Translations under genes and position numbers: made by a program
In this document: positions 1 through 8,352 of the stretch, piece after piece
How the letters are laid out: every line of letters begins with the position of its first letter
Numbering within the stretch: position 1 is the stretch's first letter
The notes under the pieces: model-generated
Told to the model about the DNA's origin: nothing
What the model saw: only the letters and a program-made list of their open reading frames with translations
The model's database searches: none
DNA from: Thermoproteota archaeon
GTDB lineage: Archaea > Thermoproteota > Thermoprotei_A > EX4484-217-1
Assembly: GCA_029258915.1 (NCBI GenBank)
Contig: JAPDJU010000005.1
Span: forward strand, 62,001-126,000
DNA length: 64,000 nt
Reading direction: 5' to 3'

Positions 1-701
1 GCAAAAATCCTGCTATTACTGATAACTATGAAACCTATAAGAGGTGTTAACACACTAACGATACTTTCAATAGTCCATGGGAGATTGGGGATTATTGGAG
101 CTAAGTAGTAGTATCCTTTACTTATAATAATGAATATTATTGAGCAAGCAGCTCCACCCCAAAATACCAGGTATGTTAAGAAAAGGTTTAAAGCAAACAC
201 TGGCAGGAGCTCTGAGCTTAAATACTTTATAAGTTCAAGCCCGCCGGTTATGTAGGAAATACGAGCCATGTTAACATTTAAAAGTGTAAATAAAATTGAA
301 ATTCCCAGTAAGCTTGTAAAGCTTTGCACCGTTTTAGATGTTTTTTGTACAATAAATGTTCGAGCATATTCAAAACCAAGGGTTTTAGTAAGGAAAAAGT
401 ACATGTTAAATAGTAAACCATATATGCTCATAACATATGGTGAAAGCCCGAATCCTACAGCTAAACCTAAGAAGTTTCTTATAAAGATAGAAATAGTTGC
501 TATAATAATTACTAATGGTATCAATTTTTTACTTGAAAAAATACTAGCTCTAATGTTCGGATACGAGATAATGAACATAGCTATCCATACTACGGGAGGT
601 ACAAGATAGGCGGCTGTACCTCCTAGTTTTATAACATTAGCTAGTATGAAGCTTAGCATTAGTAGTAATGGTAGAACTATTTTAGCTGTCTTGGGGAACA
701 T
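1..701 (-). CDS. Polytopic membrane protein (N-terminal part), possible SipW-like signal peptidase
   Basis: Not in the ORF track because it runs off the left edge. I translated 233 open codons from an ATG at 701, preceded by a good ribosome site (GAGGAGGG). The visible part is almost entirely hydrophobic, with about six or seven membrane segments, and contains GFGLSPYVMSIYGLLFN followed by GFEYAR. To me this resembles the membrane domain of long archaeal S26-type signal peptidases. No catalytic Ser/Lys pair is visible, but the C-terminus is missing. It is the last gene of a minus-strand set with three proteins carrying SipW-type signal peptides, which fits a dedicated peptidase. Membrane protein: sure; peptidase: inference from context and a remembered family pattern. 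Confidence 0.6.
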   Translation of the reverse strand, partial: MFPKTAKIVLPLLLMLSFILANVIKLGGTAAYLVPPVVWIAMFIISYPNIRASIFSSKKLIPLVIIIATISIFIRNFLGLAVGFGLSPYVMSIYGLLFNMYFFLTKTLGFEYARTFIVQKTSKTVQSFTSLLGISILFTLLNVNMARISYITGGLELIKYLSSELLPVFALNLFLTYLVFWGGAACSIIFIIISKGYYYLAPIIPNLPWTIESIVSVLTPLIGFIVISNSRIF

Positions 702-735
702 TAATAGTTTCCCTCCTCTACACTGTTCAGCAACG

Positions 736-1320
736 TTATAGTGATGTTTTTATTGAAAAAACTACATTTAATTCGCCAGTACCATGATAGCCTCTATTTA
801 TCATTAACCTAGTTAGAATAAGAACTTTTTCTCCAGGACTAAAGGATACTGGCAAACTAGAGTTATGAGGTAAAGGTAGGCTTCCGCAGCAGACCATGTT
901 TTGTAAATTATGTCTTCCATGAATTCCGTAATAGAATAGCTTATAGTGAAAATGTTCCCTAATTTCACTGCTTCCTTCAGTAATTATAACATTAGTTCTA
1001 AGAATTCTTGCAGGAAGTGTTCCTCTATTGCAAACTACTATACCTACCCATCCAACCCAGCCTGGATGAAGATTTTCAAGGCTTATAGATAAAGCATTTC
1101 CATCTTCGCTAAGCTGAGCTGTTACATTACAGTGATGACAGCAGGTAAGTACTTTGTAATAGCAGATTCTAGTATCAAATTCTCCCATCGACATTCTCAT
1201 ATTTACGTTTAATGTTTCAGACCATAGGGCATAGGCAGTATTACTTAATACTATAAAAGATAAAATCATAACTAAAAGAACATATATGTAATGTGTTAAC
1301 TTAGCTCTCACCTTAAACAC
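736..1320 (-). CDS. TasA/archaeal bundling pilin-like secreted protein (third paralogue)
   Basis: A 194-residue secreted protein. A hydrophobic N-terminal segment (about residues 12-32) ends in SNTAYA followed by LWSETLNVNMRMSMGEFD, the same boundary as in the next two genes. The body looks beta-rich and has unusual Cys/His groups (TCCHHC, VCCGS). It is the most divergent of the three paralogues. Start is GTG at 1320; an in-frame GTG four codons later (VRAKLTHY) is an alternative. It lies 35 bp after the stop of the neighbouring paralogue and before the truncated membrane protein, so the four genes are probably co-transcribed. Likely a minor subunit, tip or anchor of an extracellular filament; that role is inferred. 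Confidence 0.6.
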   Translation of the reverse strand: MFKVRAKLTHYIYVLLVMILSFIVLSNTAYALWSETLNVNMRMSMGEFDTRICYYKVLTCCHHCNVTAQLSEDGNALSISLENLHPGWVGWVGIVVCNRGTLPARILRTNVIITEGSSEIREHFHYKLFYYGIHGRHNLQNMVCCGSLPLPHNSSLPVSFSPGEKVLILTRLMINRGYHGTGELNVVFSIKTSL

Positions 1321-1358
1321 CTTTTAATGAAGTAAATAAAAAAAGAGATTATGTTTTT

Positions 1359-2066
1359 TCACTCCTCGTAATATATCGATTCATTCCACTGTACTGCTAC
1401 AAGTTTTACTGAAATAACATATTCCGAGTTTTCACTGGCGGGCTGTAATACTATGATTCTCCAGCTGCTTTCTAACCCGTCTCCAGGATCCATTTGGACG
1501 CCGAGAAGATTGTAAAGCTGTATTAGTACTTCGGGTTTGCAGTCTCCATCAGCATCAAGAAATACGAGGTCGTTGGTTTCAATTTCGTCTTTTGTAAGTA
1601 TTGTTCCATTAACAACATAGTAGTCTATAAATATTGGTATCGTACCTACGTTATCTACTTCTAAGCTAAACCAAACCATGTATCCTGGATATCCATTGTG
1701 TATTTTAACATATGCAGTATCATTATCTCCATCTCCATCACTATCTACAGTCCATGCTGTAGCCCATGCGCAGTCTTTATCTAACTGCACCCAATATAGG
1801 TCACCGCTAATTACGGCTACCCAGCCTTCACCTGTATAGCTGAAATTTTCACACGTAGGCCATGTATCAGGTGTACCATTATAATCTTTGATTCCGGGTG
1901 GTGGTACTTCATCACCAGTGTATATTCTAACAATTTCAGCATCTACTTCTCCTGTGTTTACTGTCACATTTACTTTTAACGTTTCACTCCACATAGCAAA
2001 AGCAATACTGATAGATGATATTAGCACTAGAAAAATAGGAAGTATTATTAGTTTCTTAGGATTCAT
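1359..2066 (-). CDS. TasA/archaeal bundling pilin-like secreted protein (second paralogue)
   Basis: A 235-residue secreted protein with a SipW-type signal peptide (MNPKKLIILPIFL...SIAFA) and a mature start MWSETLKVNVTVNTGEVD. Acidic loops DSDGDGDND and DADGDC look like calcium-binding turns. In TasA, camelysin and the Pyrobaculum AbpA pilin, a jelly-roll domain polymerises by giving its N-terminal strand to the next subunit; the signal peptide and beta-rich body here fit that fold, but I could not run a structure comparison. A 67-bp stretch spanning the signal-peptide end and first strand is identical to the gene upstream, while the rest has diverged. The gap to the upstream gene is 25 bp, so an operon is likely. 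Confidence 0.65.
   Translation of the reverse strand: MNPKKLIILPIFLVLISSISIAFAMWSETLKVNVTVNTGEVDAEIVRIYTGDEVPPPGIKDYNGTPDTWPTCENFSYTGEGWVAVISGDLYWVQLDKDCAWATAWTVDSDGDGDNDTAYVKIHNGYPGYMVWFSLEVDNVGTIPIFIDYYVVNGTILTKDEIETNDLVFLDADGDCKPEVLIQLYNLLGVQMDPGDGLESSWRIIVLQPASENSEYVISVKLVAVQWNESIYYEE
1940..2006. repeat. 67-bp identical repeat, copy 1
   Basis: These 67 bases are identical to 2565-2631. The copy lies inside the second pilin-like gene and codes for the end of the signal peptide and the first mature strand (FAMWSETLKVNVTVNTGEVD). The bases directly on either side already differ, so identity stops sharply. Confidence 0.95.
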
Positions 2067-2091
2067 TATATTTTTGCCTCAGCGTATTTTA

Positions 2092-2694
2092 CTATGGAAC
2101 TTCGTTCCACTGTGCAAAGGTCATCTGTAGTTCGAAGAAGTATGTTGAGTTTTCTGTTGCGTTCTGTTTTACATGTATACAGAGTTCATATGTATCGAAG
2201 CTTCCAGGATCTATTTGTGTTCCATCATTATCAGGATCATAAGCTAATCCTAAATGAACATTAATGTCGGCTTTTCCATCATTGTCCAAGTCTAGATCAT
2301 ACCATGTGCAGCATGTTATTGGAATAACTGTTGTATCAAATTTTATAGATGCATTTAAGAATTTCACAGGTATTGTCCCTATGTTAGAAACGTTACCATA
2401 AATACCTACTTTATAGCATGGATAAGCATTATCTATAGTAACATTAAGCTTTATGAGATCATTTTCTGTATCCCATTCTTCAGGCTCAACAGTTACCGTT
2501 GTAACATCAAGAGGCACTTCAGGTTTTTCAATAGTATCATTACTCCAATAGTCACTCCACTCGACATCTACTTCTCCTGTGTTTACTGTCACATTTACTT
2601 TTAACGTTTCACTCCACATAGCAAAAGCAATTCCCATAGATGCTAACATTACGAGGGCTATAAAAACTCCTATTATAGATTTTCCTATATTCAT
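2092..2694 (-). CDS. TasA/archaeal bundling pilin-like secreted protein (first paralogue)
   Basis: The ORF track begins at 2778, but the likely start is the ATG at 2694: it gives a compact signal peptide (MNIGKSIIGVFIAL...GIAFA) and has AAGGTG upstream. The predicted product is 200 residues, with mature start MWSETLKVNVTVNTGEVD. Loops DLDNDGKADIN and DPDNDGTQ look like calcium sites, and there is a CC pair (ITCCTWYD). It is the first gene of the minus-strand set and probably the main subunit of an extracellular filament like archaeal bundling pili. The family link rests on the signal-peptide pattern and domain style, not on a search. Confidence 0.65.
   Translation of the reverse strand: MNIGKSIIGVFIALVMLASMGIAFAMWSETLKVNVTVNTGEVDVEWSDYWSNDTIEKPEVPLDVTTVTVEPEEWDTENDLIKLNVTIDNAYPCYKVGIYGNVSNIGTIPVKFLNASIKFDTTVIPITCCTWYDLDLDNDGKADINVHLGLAYDPDNDGTQIDPGSFDTYELCIHVKQNATENSTYFFELQMTFAQWNEVP
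2565..2631. repeat. 67-bp identical repeat, copy 2
   Basis: Second copy of the 67-bp block, at the same relative place and in the same frame within the first pilin-like gene. Identity in an otherwise diverged pair suggests recent gene conversion or strong constraint on this segment. Confidence 0.95.
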
Positions 2695-2868
2695 ATCATT
2701 ACACACCTTGTTTAATCTAGAGTTAAGTATTATCTTAAAAATACGTTGTGAAGTAACGTTACTGCACGGTAAAACCATATCTCTGAACTAGAACAGTCTT
2801 ACATGAAAAACACTTATTCTAACAGTAAAAATTTAAATGGTAAAAACCTATTCTACCTCTTGGCTAGG

Positions 2869-2945
<77 letters not shown>

Positions 2946-3035
2946 ACACTTACTCTACATAATACTATATAATTGCTATTCAAAAATACATCATTTTTAG
3001 AACTTAAATTACGTTTAAAATATGCTTAGCTTGAG

Positions 3036-3224
3036 CTAAACTACTCTTATCTTATTTACTTTCTTGTTTTGCCATGAGTATCTTCTTATTCTTTTTGATC
3101 TGCCGAAACCGCATGCAGCGCAGTATCCTTTGGCAACATTGAAAGAATGTCTTCCACATCTTCTGCATCTAATATGTGTTTTGCTCCTACCATGTTTTCC
3201 AAAAGATGTTGTCCCCTTTACCAT
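3036..3224 (-). CDS. rpl37e: Large ribosomal subunit protein eL37
   Basis: 62 residues, the usual length of archaeal L37e. It is very basic and has the zinc-binding pairs CRRC (about 19-22) and CAAC (about 34-37) with the conserved start [19 protein letters not shown]. It binds 23S rRNA in the large subunit. The gene lies 32 bp after the LSm gene on the same strand, the standard archaeal LSm-L37e pair, so they are almost certainly co-transcribed. Confidence 0.95.
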   Translation of the reverse strand: MVKGTTSFGKHGRSKTHIRCRRCGRHSFNVAKGYCAACGFGRSKRIRRYSWQNKKVNKIRVV

Positions 3225-3256
3225 AATGAGCCCCTCTATTATTCCTTAAAATTATT

Positions 3257-3514
3257 TTACATAGGTATGGGTACGGGGGATATGAGTACTACGTTGTCTC
3301 CTCTGATTATTATTGTCCCTAATTTTCTAATTTTACCATTGCTTTTAACTTCTTCTGCATTTTCTAAAACTAAGTTTAAGTGTTGGTCATAGCTTTTCAA
3401 AATTCCACGTATTTCCCTACCGCCTTTAAGCTTTACGAGAACTATATTGCCAAGAGACTCGCTCAACAGTCTCTTCGCCGATTCTGCCAAAGTCGAAAAT
3501 GCACCTCCTAGCAA
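3257..3514 (-). CDS. LSm/Sm-like archaeal RNA-binding protein (SmAP)
   Basis: 85 residues with both Sm motifs: Sm1 [18 protein letters not shown] with [15 protein letters not shown], and Sm2 [17 protein letters not shown]. Archaeal LSm proteins form heptameric rings that bind U-rich RNA and take part in RNA processing and tRNA maturation. It is upstream of eL37 in the conserved two-gene operon. The first ten residues precede the conserved helix and could be shortened by a later start. Confidence 0.95.
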   Translation of the reverse strand: MLGGAFSTLAESAKRLLSESLGNIVLVKLKGGREIRGILKSYDQHLNLVLENAEEVKSNGKIRKLGTIIIRGDNVVLISPVPIPM

Positions 3515-3547
3515 AGAATCTTACCCTTATACTGTTCCAATGTACGG

Positions 3548-3557
3548 TATATATAAA
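3548..3557 (+). promoter_or_regulatory. TATA box of the PUA-protein gene
   Basis: TATATATAAA at 3548 predicts transcription starting near 3580. That is downstream of the start given in the ORF track (3499) and supports a later start at the TTG 3607. Confidence 0.55.
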
Positions 3558-3606
3558 GTTACTTAGGTTTAAAAATGTAATCCCCCAAATATCTAATGGG
3601 GGTAGC

Positions 3607-4098
3607 TTGGGCTGTATTAGACATGCTCTTTCAAAGAAGGAACGTAAATTACTGATAAAGGAAATAAATGAAAAATATCCATTTCTAAATCTAAGTTTAA
3701 AGAAAACCTTAGAAATAGGTATATGTAATGGCTACACTGTTTACTTTTATGATGGCAAACCGTTTATAGTTAAAATAGACGATAAGCTTATACCATTACT
3801 CAAATATCTTCTAAAAATGAAAACTGAAGACATTAAAATACCTAAAGTTGTTATTGATATGGGTGCTGTAAAGCATATATTAAACGGCGCCGATGTTATG
3901 GCTCCTGGAATAGTTAATGTCAAAGGGTCGTTTAAGAAGAATGATATAGTACTTGTTATTGATGAAAAGTATCGGAAACCTATAGCTGTAGGTTTAGCTC
4001 TCTACGATTCCACTGAAATATCTAGCATGAGGAGAGGTAAAGTCTTACTTAACATGCATTTTGCTGGTGATAAAATTTGGAAACTAAGCTACTCTTAA
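3607..4098 (+). CDS. PUA-domain RNA-binding protein (MCT-1/DUF1947-like)
   Basis: The track ORF starts at 3499, inside the divergent LSm gene and upstream of the TATA box at 3548. I prefer TTG 3607, which has GGGGGTAG just before it and removes 36 non-conserved residues, giving 163 residues (LGCIRHALSKKERKLL...). An N-terminal alpha/beta domain is followed by a C-terminal PUA domain with PKVVIDMGAVKHILNGADVMAPGIV, typical of archaeal MCT-1/Tma20-like proteins. It probably binds structured RNA such as tRNA or rRNA; the exact target is unknown. It converges with FttA and overlaps its 3' end by 15 bp. Confidence 0.82.
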   Translation: MGCIRHALSKKERKLLIKEINEKYPFLNLSLKKTLEIGICNGYTVYFYDGKPFIVKIDDKLIPLLKYLLKMKTEDIKIPKVVIDMGAVKHILNGADVMAPGIVNVKGSFKKNDIVLVIDEKYRKPIAVGLALYDSTEISSMRRGKVLLNMHFAGDKIWKLSYS

Positions 4099-5982
4099 AC
4101 TGTCCATAATACGTGGAGTATGTGCTTCAAAACCCATTCTTCTAACAGTATTTGCTAATGCTAAAACTTTGCTTTCTTCACCATGTATTAATATGACTTT
4201 TTCAGGCTTAGGTGAAATATTGTTTAAGAATGCTAGAAGCTGTCTTCTATCAGAATGACCTGAGAAACCTTCAATACTAAACACTTTAAGCTTAATTTTA
4301 AGTACTTCAACCTTACCTTCAGGAGTAAACGTAACAATCTCTCTTTGACCATCTTTAATTTTTCTACCTAAGGTTCCTTCAACTTGGTAGCTTACAAAAA
4401 TTAGCGCATTTTCTTCATCTCTAGCCATCATTTTTAAGTACTCTACGGATGGACCTCCAGTTAACATGCCTGATGTTGCCAAAACTATTGCTGGTTCATC
4501 GGAATCTATTATTGCTCTTCTTTCATCCCTATGTTCTACTTTCCTAATATATTCTGCTTCAAAGGGATTTTCCCCTTTATATATAGACTCTTTAACTTCT
4601 TCTGAAAGTAATTCAGGATAGACTGCATGTATTGAGGTGACTTCATCTATCATTCCATCAACATATATTGGAACTTTAGGTAAAAGCCCTTTATTTATAC
4701 CGTTTATTAGCACGAGCATTACTTCCTGTCCTCGTCCAACAGCAAAAACAGGGATAAGCACTTTACCTTTTTTCTCTACAACTTTCTTAACTTTATCAAT
4801 AAGTTCTCTTTCTGCATCATCTCGTGAAGGTAAATAGTCTGTTCCATAAGTACTTTCCATAATTAACGTTTCTACTCTCGGAAACTTATCATTAGCGCGA
4901 GGTAAAAGCCTTGTTCTACCGTATTTGAAGTCACCTGTAAAAACTATGTTATGGAGTCCTTCGCCTATATGTAAATGTACCATTGCTGATCCTAAAATAT
5001 GTCCCGCATTGTAAAGTGTTACTCTAATATCTGGTGCTATGTCTGTTACTTCGCCGTAATTTAGCGGTATAACATGTAATAGCATTTTCCTAATCTCTCT
5101 TATACTGTACGGGATGTACTTATTTTCTCTTTCAGCTATTTCTAAAAGGTCTTGAAGCATAAGTACCATGAGATCTCTTGTTGCTTTGGTTGTGTATATG
5201 GGTCCTTCATATCCGTATTTAAACAAGTAAGGCACTAAACCACAGTGGTCCAGGTGCGCATGTGTAACTATGACAGCATCTAATGTTGTAATATCAAAGT
5301 CTGCAAGGTCAAATCTAGGATAAGCGTTTATCGGGCTTGCTGCTCCTGGGTTTAATCCTACGTCGAGAAGTACTTTGCTTTCAGCTGTTTCAACAAGTAT
5401 TGCTGTCCTACCTACTTCCCTAAATCCCCCTAATGCTGTTACTCTCACATATGTACTTTTAAACAAAGGCGATCTATGTATTCTATGACCTATACTTCTT
5501 AGAATGTTTAGCCTATATTCGCTTTTAGCTAAAAGTATTTGTAAAACACTTGTTAGGGTTTTGGTTTCTTTCGGTGGAGCTCTTACAATATTTGGTCTCC
5601 AACCTGTTTCTAACAATATTTTTCTAAGAAGGTTGCCTCCTTTGCCAATGACTAGACCTGGTTTTGCTGTTTTTATTATTATCTCTCCAAGTGTATGGTC
5701 GAATTCTATGCTCTTAATGTCTGCTTCTTCAGGTATTATTTTCGTTATTATTTCGCGAGTTTCATTTTCTGATTTTCTAACTGAAGGATCTGTTCTTATG
5801 ACTACACGTTTCTTTATTGTTTTAGCTATTTTCTTTATTACATCAGAGCTTCTAATTACGGCTTCAACATTTTTTACATAAACAGCTACTTCTGGCCCCT
5901 CAAGTTCTATCTTAGTTATTTGGGCTTTTAAGGGCATTAAGGAAACAATGGTGTTTTTTATTTGTTCATAAACGTTTATCAT
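4084..5982 (-). CDS. fttA: Transcription termination factor FttA (aCPSF1), beta-CASP ribonuclease
   Basis: 632 residues with the full archaeal CPSF architecture: two KH-type N-terminal domains (VIGKGGN at about 112-118), a metallo-beta-lactamase domain with HAHLDH at 241-246, a beta-CASP domain, and the C-terminal part with SGHSD and LIHGEE. FttA cuts nascent RNA at U-rich sites, removes RNA polymerase and acts as a 5'-3' exonuclease, like eukaryotic CPSF73. All expected metal-binding motifs are visible. It follows a proteasome beta gene with a 13-bp gap, so the two are probably co-transcribed. Confidence 0.96.
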   Translation of the reverse strand: MINVYEQIKNTIVSLMPLKAQITKIELEGPEVAVYVKNVEAVIRSSDVIKKIAKTIKKRVVIRTDPSVRKSENETREIITKIIPEEADIKSIEFDHTLGEIIIKTAKPGLVIGKGGNLLRKILLETGWRPNIVRAPPKETKTLTSVLQILLAKSEYRLNILRSIGHRIHRSPLFKSTYVRVTALGGFREVGRTAILVETAESKVLLDVGLNPGAASPINAYPRFDLADFDITTLDAVIVTHAHLDHCGLVPYLFKYGYEGPIYTTKATRDLMVLMLQDLLEIAERENKYIPYSIREIRKMLLHVIPLNYGEVTDIAPDIRVTLYNAGHILGSAMVHLHIGEGLHNIVFTGDFKYGRTRLLPRANDKFPRVETLIMESTYGTDYLPSRDDAERELIDKVKKVVEKKGKVLIPVFAVGRGQEVMLVLINGINKGLLPKVPIYVDGMIDEVTSIHAVYPELLSEEVKESIYKGENPFEAEYIRKVEHRDERRAIIDSDEPAIVLATSGMLTGGPSVEYLKMMARDEENALIFVSYQVEGTLGRKIKDGQREIVTFTPEGKVEVLKIKLKVFSIEGFSGHSDRRQLLAFLNNISPKPEKVILIHGEESKVLALANTVRRMGFEAHTPRIMDSLRVA

Positions 5983-5995
5983 ATTTGCAATCCCC

Positions 5996-6646
5996 TTAGC
6001 TTACTAAAATCTTCTTTAGTTCCTCCTTGCTGAATTCCTTATAACCGTCTTTAGTTACTGCTACTACATCTATTCCCTCGCCTGAAGCTACATCCCTTTT
6101 CATAGCGGCATTAATTGCTTTCATCACGATGGAAACTGCTTCTTTTAAGCTTAAATCTTCTCTGTATGAAGATTCAATAATGCTTATAGCTATAGGGGAC
6201 CCTGAACCTGTTGCAACATATTTTTCCTCAGTTATTGTCCCAAACCAGTCTAAAGTATATATTCGCGGCTCTGTATCATAACCTGCTACGATTAACTGCA
6301 CTATATATGGTAATATCCTTGATCTAGAGAATATTATGTTTGAAAGAATAGAAGCCATGCTTCTAATCATTAAATCCTTATTTGCTGAAAGTTTATAGTA
6401 TTCTACTTCCGCCTTAACCATATCTGCTAGCATTTGAGCGTCTGCTACAAGCCCTGCTATAGTTAAAGCTGCCCTATCATCTATTTTAGCTATTTTCTTT
6501 ACCTTCTTATGTGCAATATAATAGCCTGCTGTAGCTCTCTTATCTGCAGCTAATACTACACCGTCTTTAAACTTAATAGCTACTGTCGTTGTCCCATGCA
6601 ATACTTTGTTTTCTATTCTAGGTTCAGTATTCTCTATTCTAAACAT
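5996..6646 (-). CDS. psmB: Proteasome subunit beta (catalytic)
   Basis: 216 residues. A short propeptide (18 residues ending LHG) precedes TTTVAIKFKDGVVLAADKR, so self-cleavage would expose Thr19 as the nucleophile. Mature positions Asp17 and Lys33 are present, as are GSGSP and RDVASGEG. It is the active protease subunit of the 20S particle. A second, non-catalytic paralogue is encoded at 15.4 kb; no alpha subunit gene lies in the window. Confidence 0.96.
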   Translation of the reverse strand: MFRIENTEPRIENKVLHGTTTVAIKFKDGVVLAADKRATAGYYIAHKKVKKIAKIDDRAALTIAGLVADAQMLADMVKAEVEYYKLSANKDLMIRSMASILSNIIFSRSRILPYIVQLIVAGYDTEPRIYTLDWFGTITEEKYVATGSGSPIAISIIESSYREDLSLKEAVSIVMKAINAAMKRDVASGEGIDVVAVTKDGYKEFSKEELKKILVS

Positions 6647-6779
6647 TGTTTCACCGGGTGAAAGACCTAAATAACTACAGTCCCATTTATTTAGACCGTA
6701 CTTAGAAATAATCTACCAGCCGTGTTACCATATCACAGAATTACAGCTATATAAGATTTGTTGTCCTTAAAGAAAATGT

Positions 6780-6788
6780 AGGAGGAGG
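6780..6788 (+). promoter_or_regulatory. Strong ribosome binding site of egsA
   Basis: AGGAGGAGG lies about five bases before ATG 6794. The TTG at 6791 used by the ORF track is too close, so ATG 6794 is the better start. Confidence 0.7.
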
Positions 6789-6793
6789 TTTTG

Positions 6794-7858
6794 ATGAAAA
6801 CCCCGCTATATACCCATGTTATTAAGCTTCCCAGAAAAATAGTTATAGGTAAAGGTGTTAGAAAGAATATTCCTCAATATTTAAAAGCACTGGAACTAGG
6901 TAAGAATGTTCTAATAGTTACTGGCCCTAATCTTATTAAATTATATGGTAAGGAAATAATTCAGATCTTAGAAGATGGTAGATTTAATGTAAACTATATT
7001 GTAACTAAGAGCACTAACATAAACTATTTGAAAACGTTAATGGAGAATGTAGCCTCTGAAAAGTACGATGTAATCTTAGGATTTGGTGGAGGTAAATCTA
7101 TAGACACAGCTAAATATGTTGCTACAAACATAAGCAAACCTTTTGTAAGTGTTCCTACAGCTGTTTCCCACGATGGCATAGCCTCTCCCTTTGCATCTAT
7201 TAAAGGACTTGAAAGACCTATATCAATCAAAGTCGAAGGTCCTATAGCCATAATAGCGGATACGGAAATCATTGTTAAAGCACCATATAGACTTTTAGCT
7301 GCAGGTGTAGGTGATTTAGTAGCTAAGTTTACAGCAGTGTTGGATTGGAAATTAGCGCATAAGTTAAAAAATGAATACTATGGCGACTATGCTGCATCAT
7401 TAGCTCTGCTTTCTGCAAAACATGTAATAAACTATGCCTCAATAATACGTAGAGGAACAGAGGAGTCAGTAAGAATAGTCATTGAAGCACTTATAAGCAG
7501 TGGTATCGCAATGCATATTGCTGGCTCTTCAAGACCTGCTAGTGGCTCAGAACACCTATTCAGTCACGCACTAGACATTGTGGCTCCCAAGCCTGCATTA
7601 CATGGTGAACAGTGTGGAGTAGGAACCATAATGATGGCTTATTTGCACGGCAAAAACTGGAGAAAAATAAAGAAAACGCTCAGAGAGGTGGGTGCTCCTA
7701 CAACGGCTAAAGAACTGGGTATAGATGATTACCATATAATCAAGGCTTTAACAATAGCACATAAGATTAGACCTGAAAGATATACTATACTCGGAGAAAC
7801 GGGGCTAACTTGGAAAGCAGCCGAAAACTTAGCTAAAAAAACAGGTGTTATTAGCTAA
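6794..7858 (+). CDS. egsA: Glycerol-1-phosphate dehydrogenase [NAD(P)+]
   Basis: About 354 residues; makes sn-glycerol-1-phosphate from dihydroxyacetone phosphate, the first step to archaeal membrane lipids. Visible motifs are GFGGGKSIDTAKYVA (dinucleotide loop), PTAVSHDGIASP, and zinc-site histidines in SGSEHLFSHALD and LHGEQCGVG. The track starts at TTG 6791; ATG 6794 has better spacing to the ribosome site. It stands alone and diverges from the proteasome gene. Its presence confirms an archaeal genome. Confidence 0.96.
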   Translation: MKTPLYTHVIKLPRKIVIGKGVRKNIPQYLKALELGKNVLIVTGPNLIKLYGKEIIQILEDGRFNVNYIVTKSTNINYLKTLMENVASEKYDVILGFGGGKSIDTAKYVATNISKPFVSVPTAVSHDGIASPFASIKGLERPISIKVEGPIAIIADTEIIVKAPYRLLAAGVGDLVAKFTAVLDWKLAHKLKNEYYGDYAASLALLSAKHVINYASIIRRGTEESVRIVIEALISSGIAMHIAGSSRPASGSEHLFSHALDIVAPKPALHGEQCGVGTIMMAYLHGKNWRKIKKTLREVGAPTTAKELGIDDYHIIKALTIAHKIRPERYTILGETGLTWKAAENLAKKTGVIS

Positions 7859-7887
7859 TCTAACGGACTGTATTTAATATACTATCT

Positions 7888-8352
7888 ATGGTGAGAAGAA
7901 TGGTTAAGCGGAGAATTCTAATAACGCTTATCTCTTCAGAGAATGCAAGAAAAGGCTATAAATTTTTATTTGAAGGTACATTGATGAACGAGTGTAAGGC
8001 ATGTCCTCTTTCAAGGATTTGCATAGGCAACCTTGAAAAAGGCAGAGTTTATGAGGTCATAAATATTAGGAGGAAAAAGCATAGATGCAAAGCATTTAAC
8101 ATAGATCTAGTTGTAGTTGAAGTTAAAGAAACAGAAATAGAAGCTGCCATACATACATCGTTAGCTATGGAAGGAGCAATAATAACTTTTAAACCTGTAA
8201 ATTGCTCTAATACTTCATGCAATTACTATGAACTATGTAACCCTATAGGTTTGAAGAATGGAGATAAGTGTAAAATAATTAAAATATTTAAGAAATTAGA
8301 ATGTCCAAGGAAATTACCTTTAACTAAAGTGCTTATCAGCCGGTATCTTTAG
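7888..8352 (+). CDS. UPF0179 family protein
   Basis: 154 residues with the cysteine pattern of the archaeal UPF0179 family: CKACPLSRIC near residue 32, a Cys in HRCKAF, and CSNTSCNYYELC near residue 110. These could bind a metal or iron-sulfur cluster. No function is established to my knowledge. The start may be ATG 7888 (MVRRMVKRR) or the next in-frame Met four codons later. Its 3' end overlaps the convergent FKBP gene by 17 bp. Confidence 0.85.
   Translation: MVRRMVKRRILITLISSENARKGYKFLFEGTLMNECKACPLSRICIGNLEKGRVYEVINIRRKKHRCKAFNIDLVVVEVKETEIEAAIHTSLAMEGAIITFKPVNCSNTSCNYYELCNPIGLKNGDKCKIIKIFKKLECPRKLPLTKVLISRYL

Noticed and set aside
268-609. 113-residue plus-strand ORF
   Set aside because: Shadow of the minus-strand membrane gene, which has a start, a ribosome site and hydrophobic segments.
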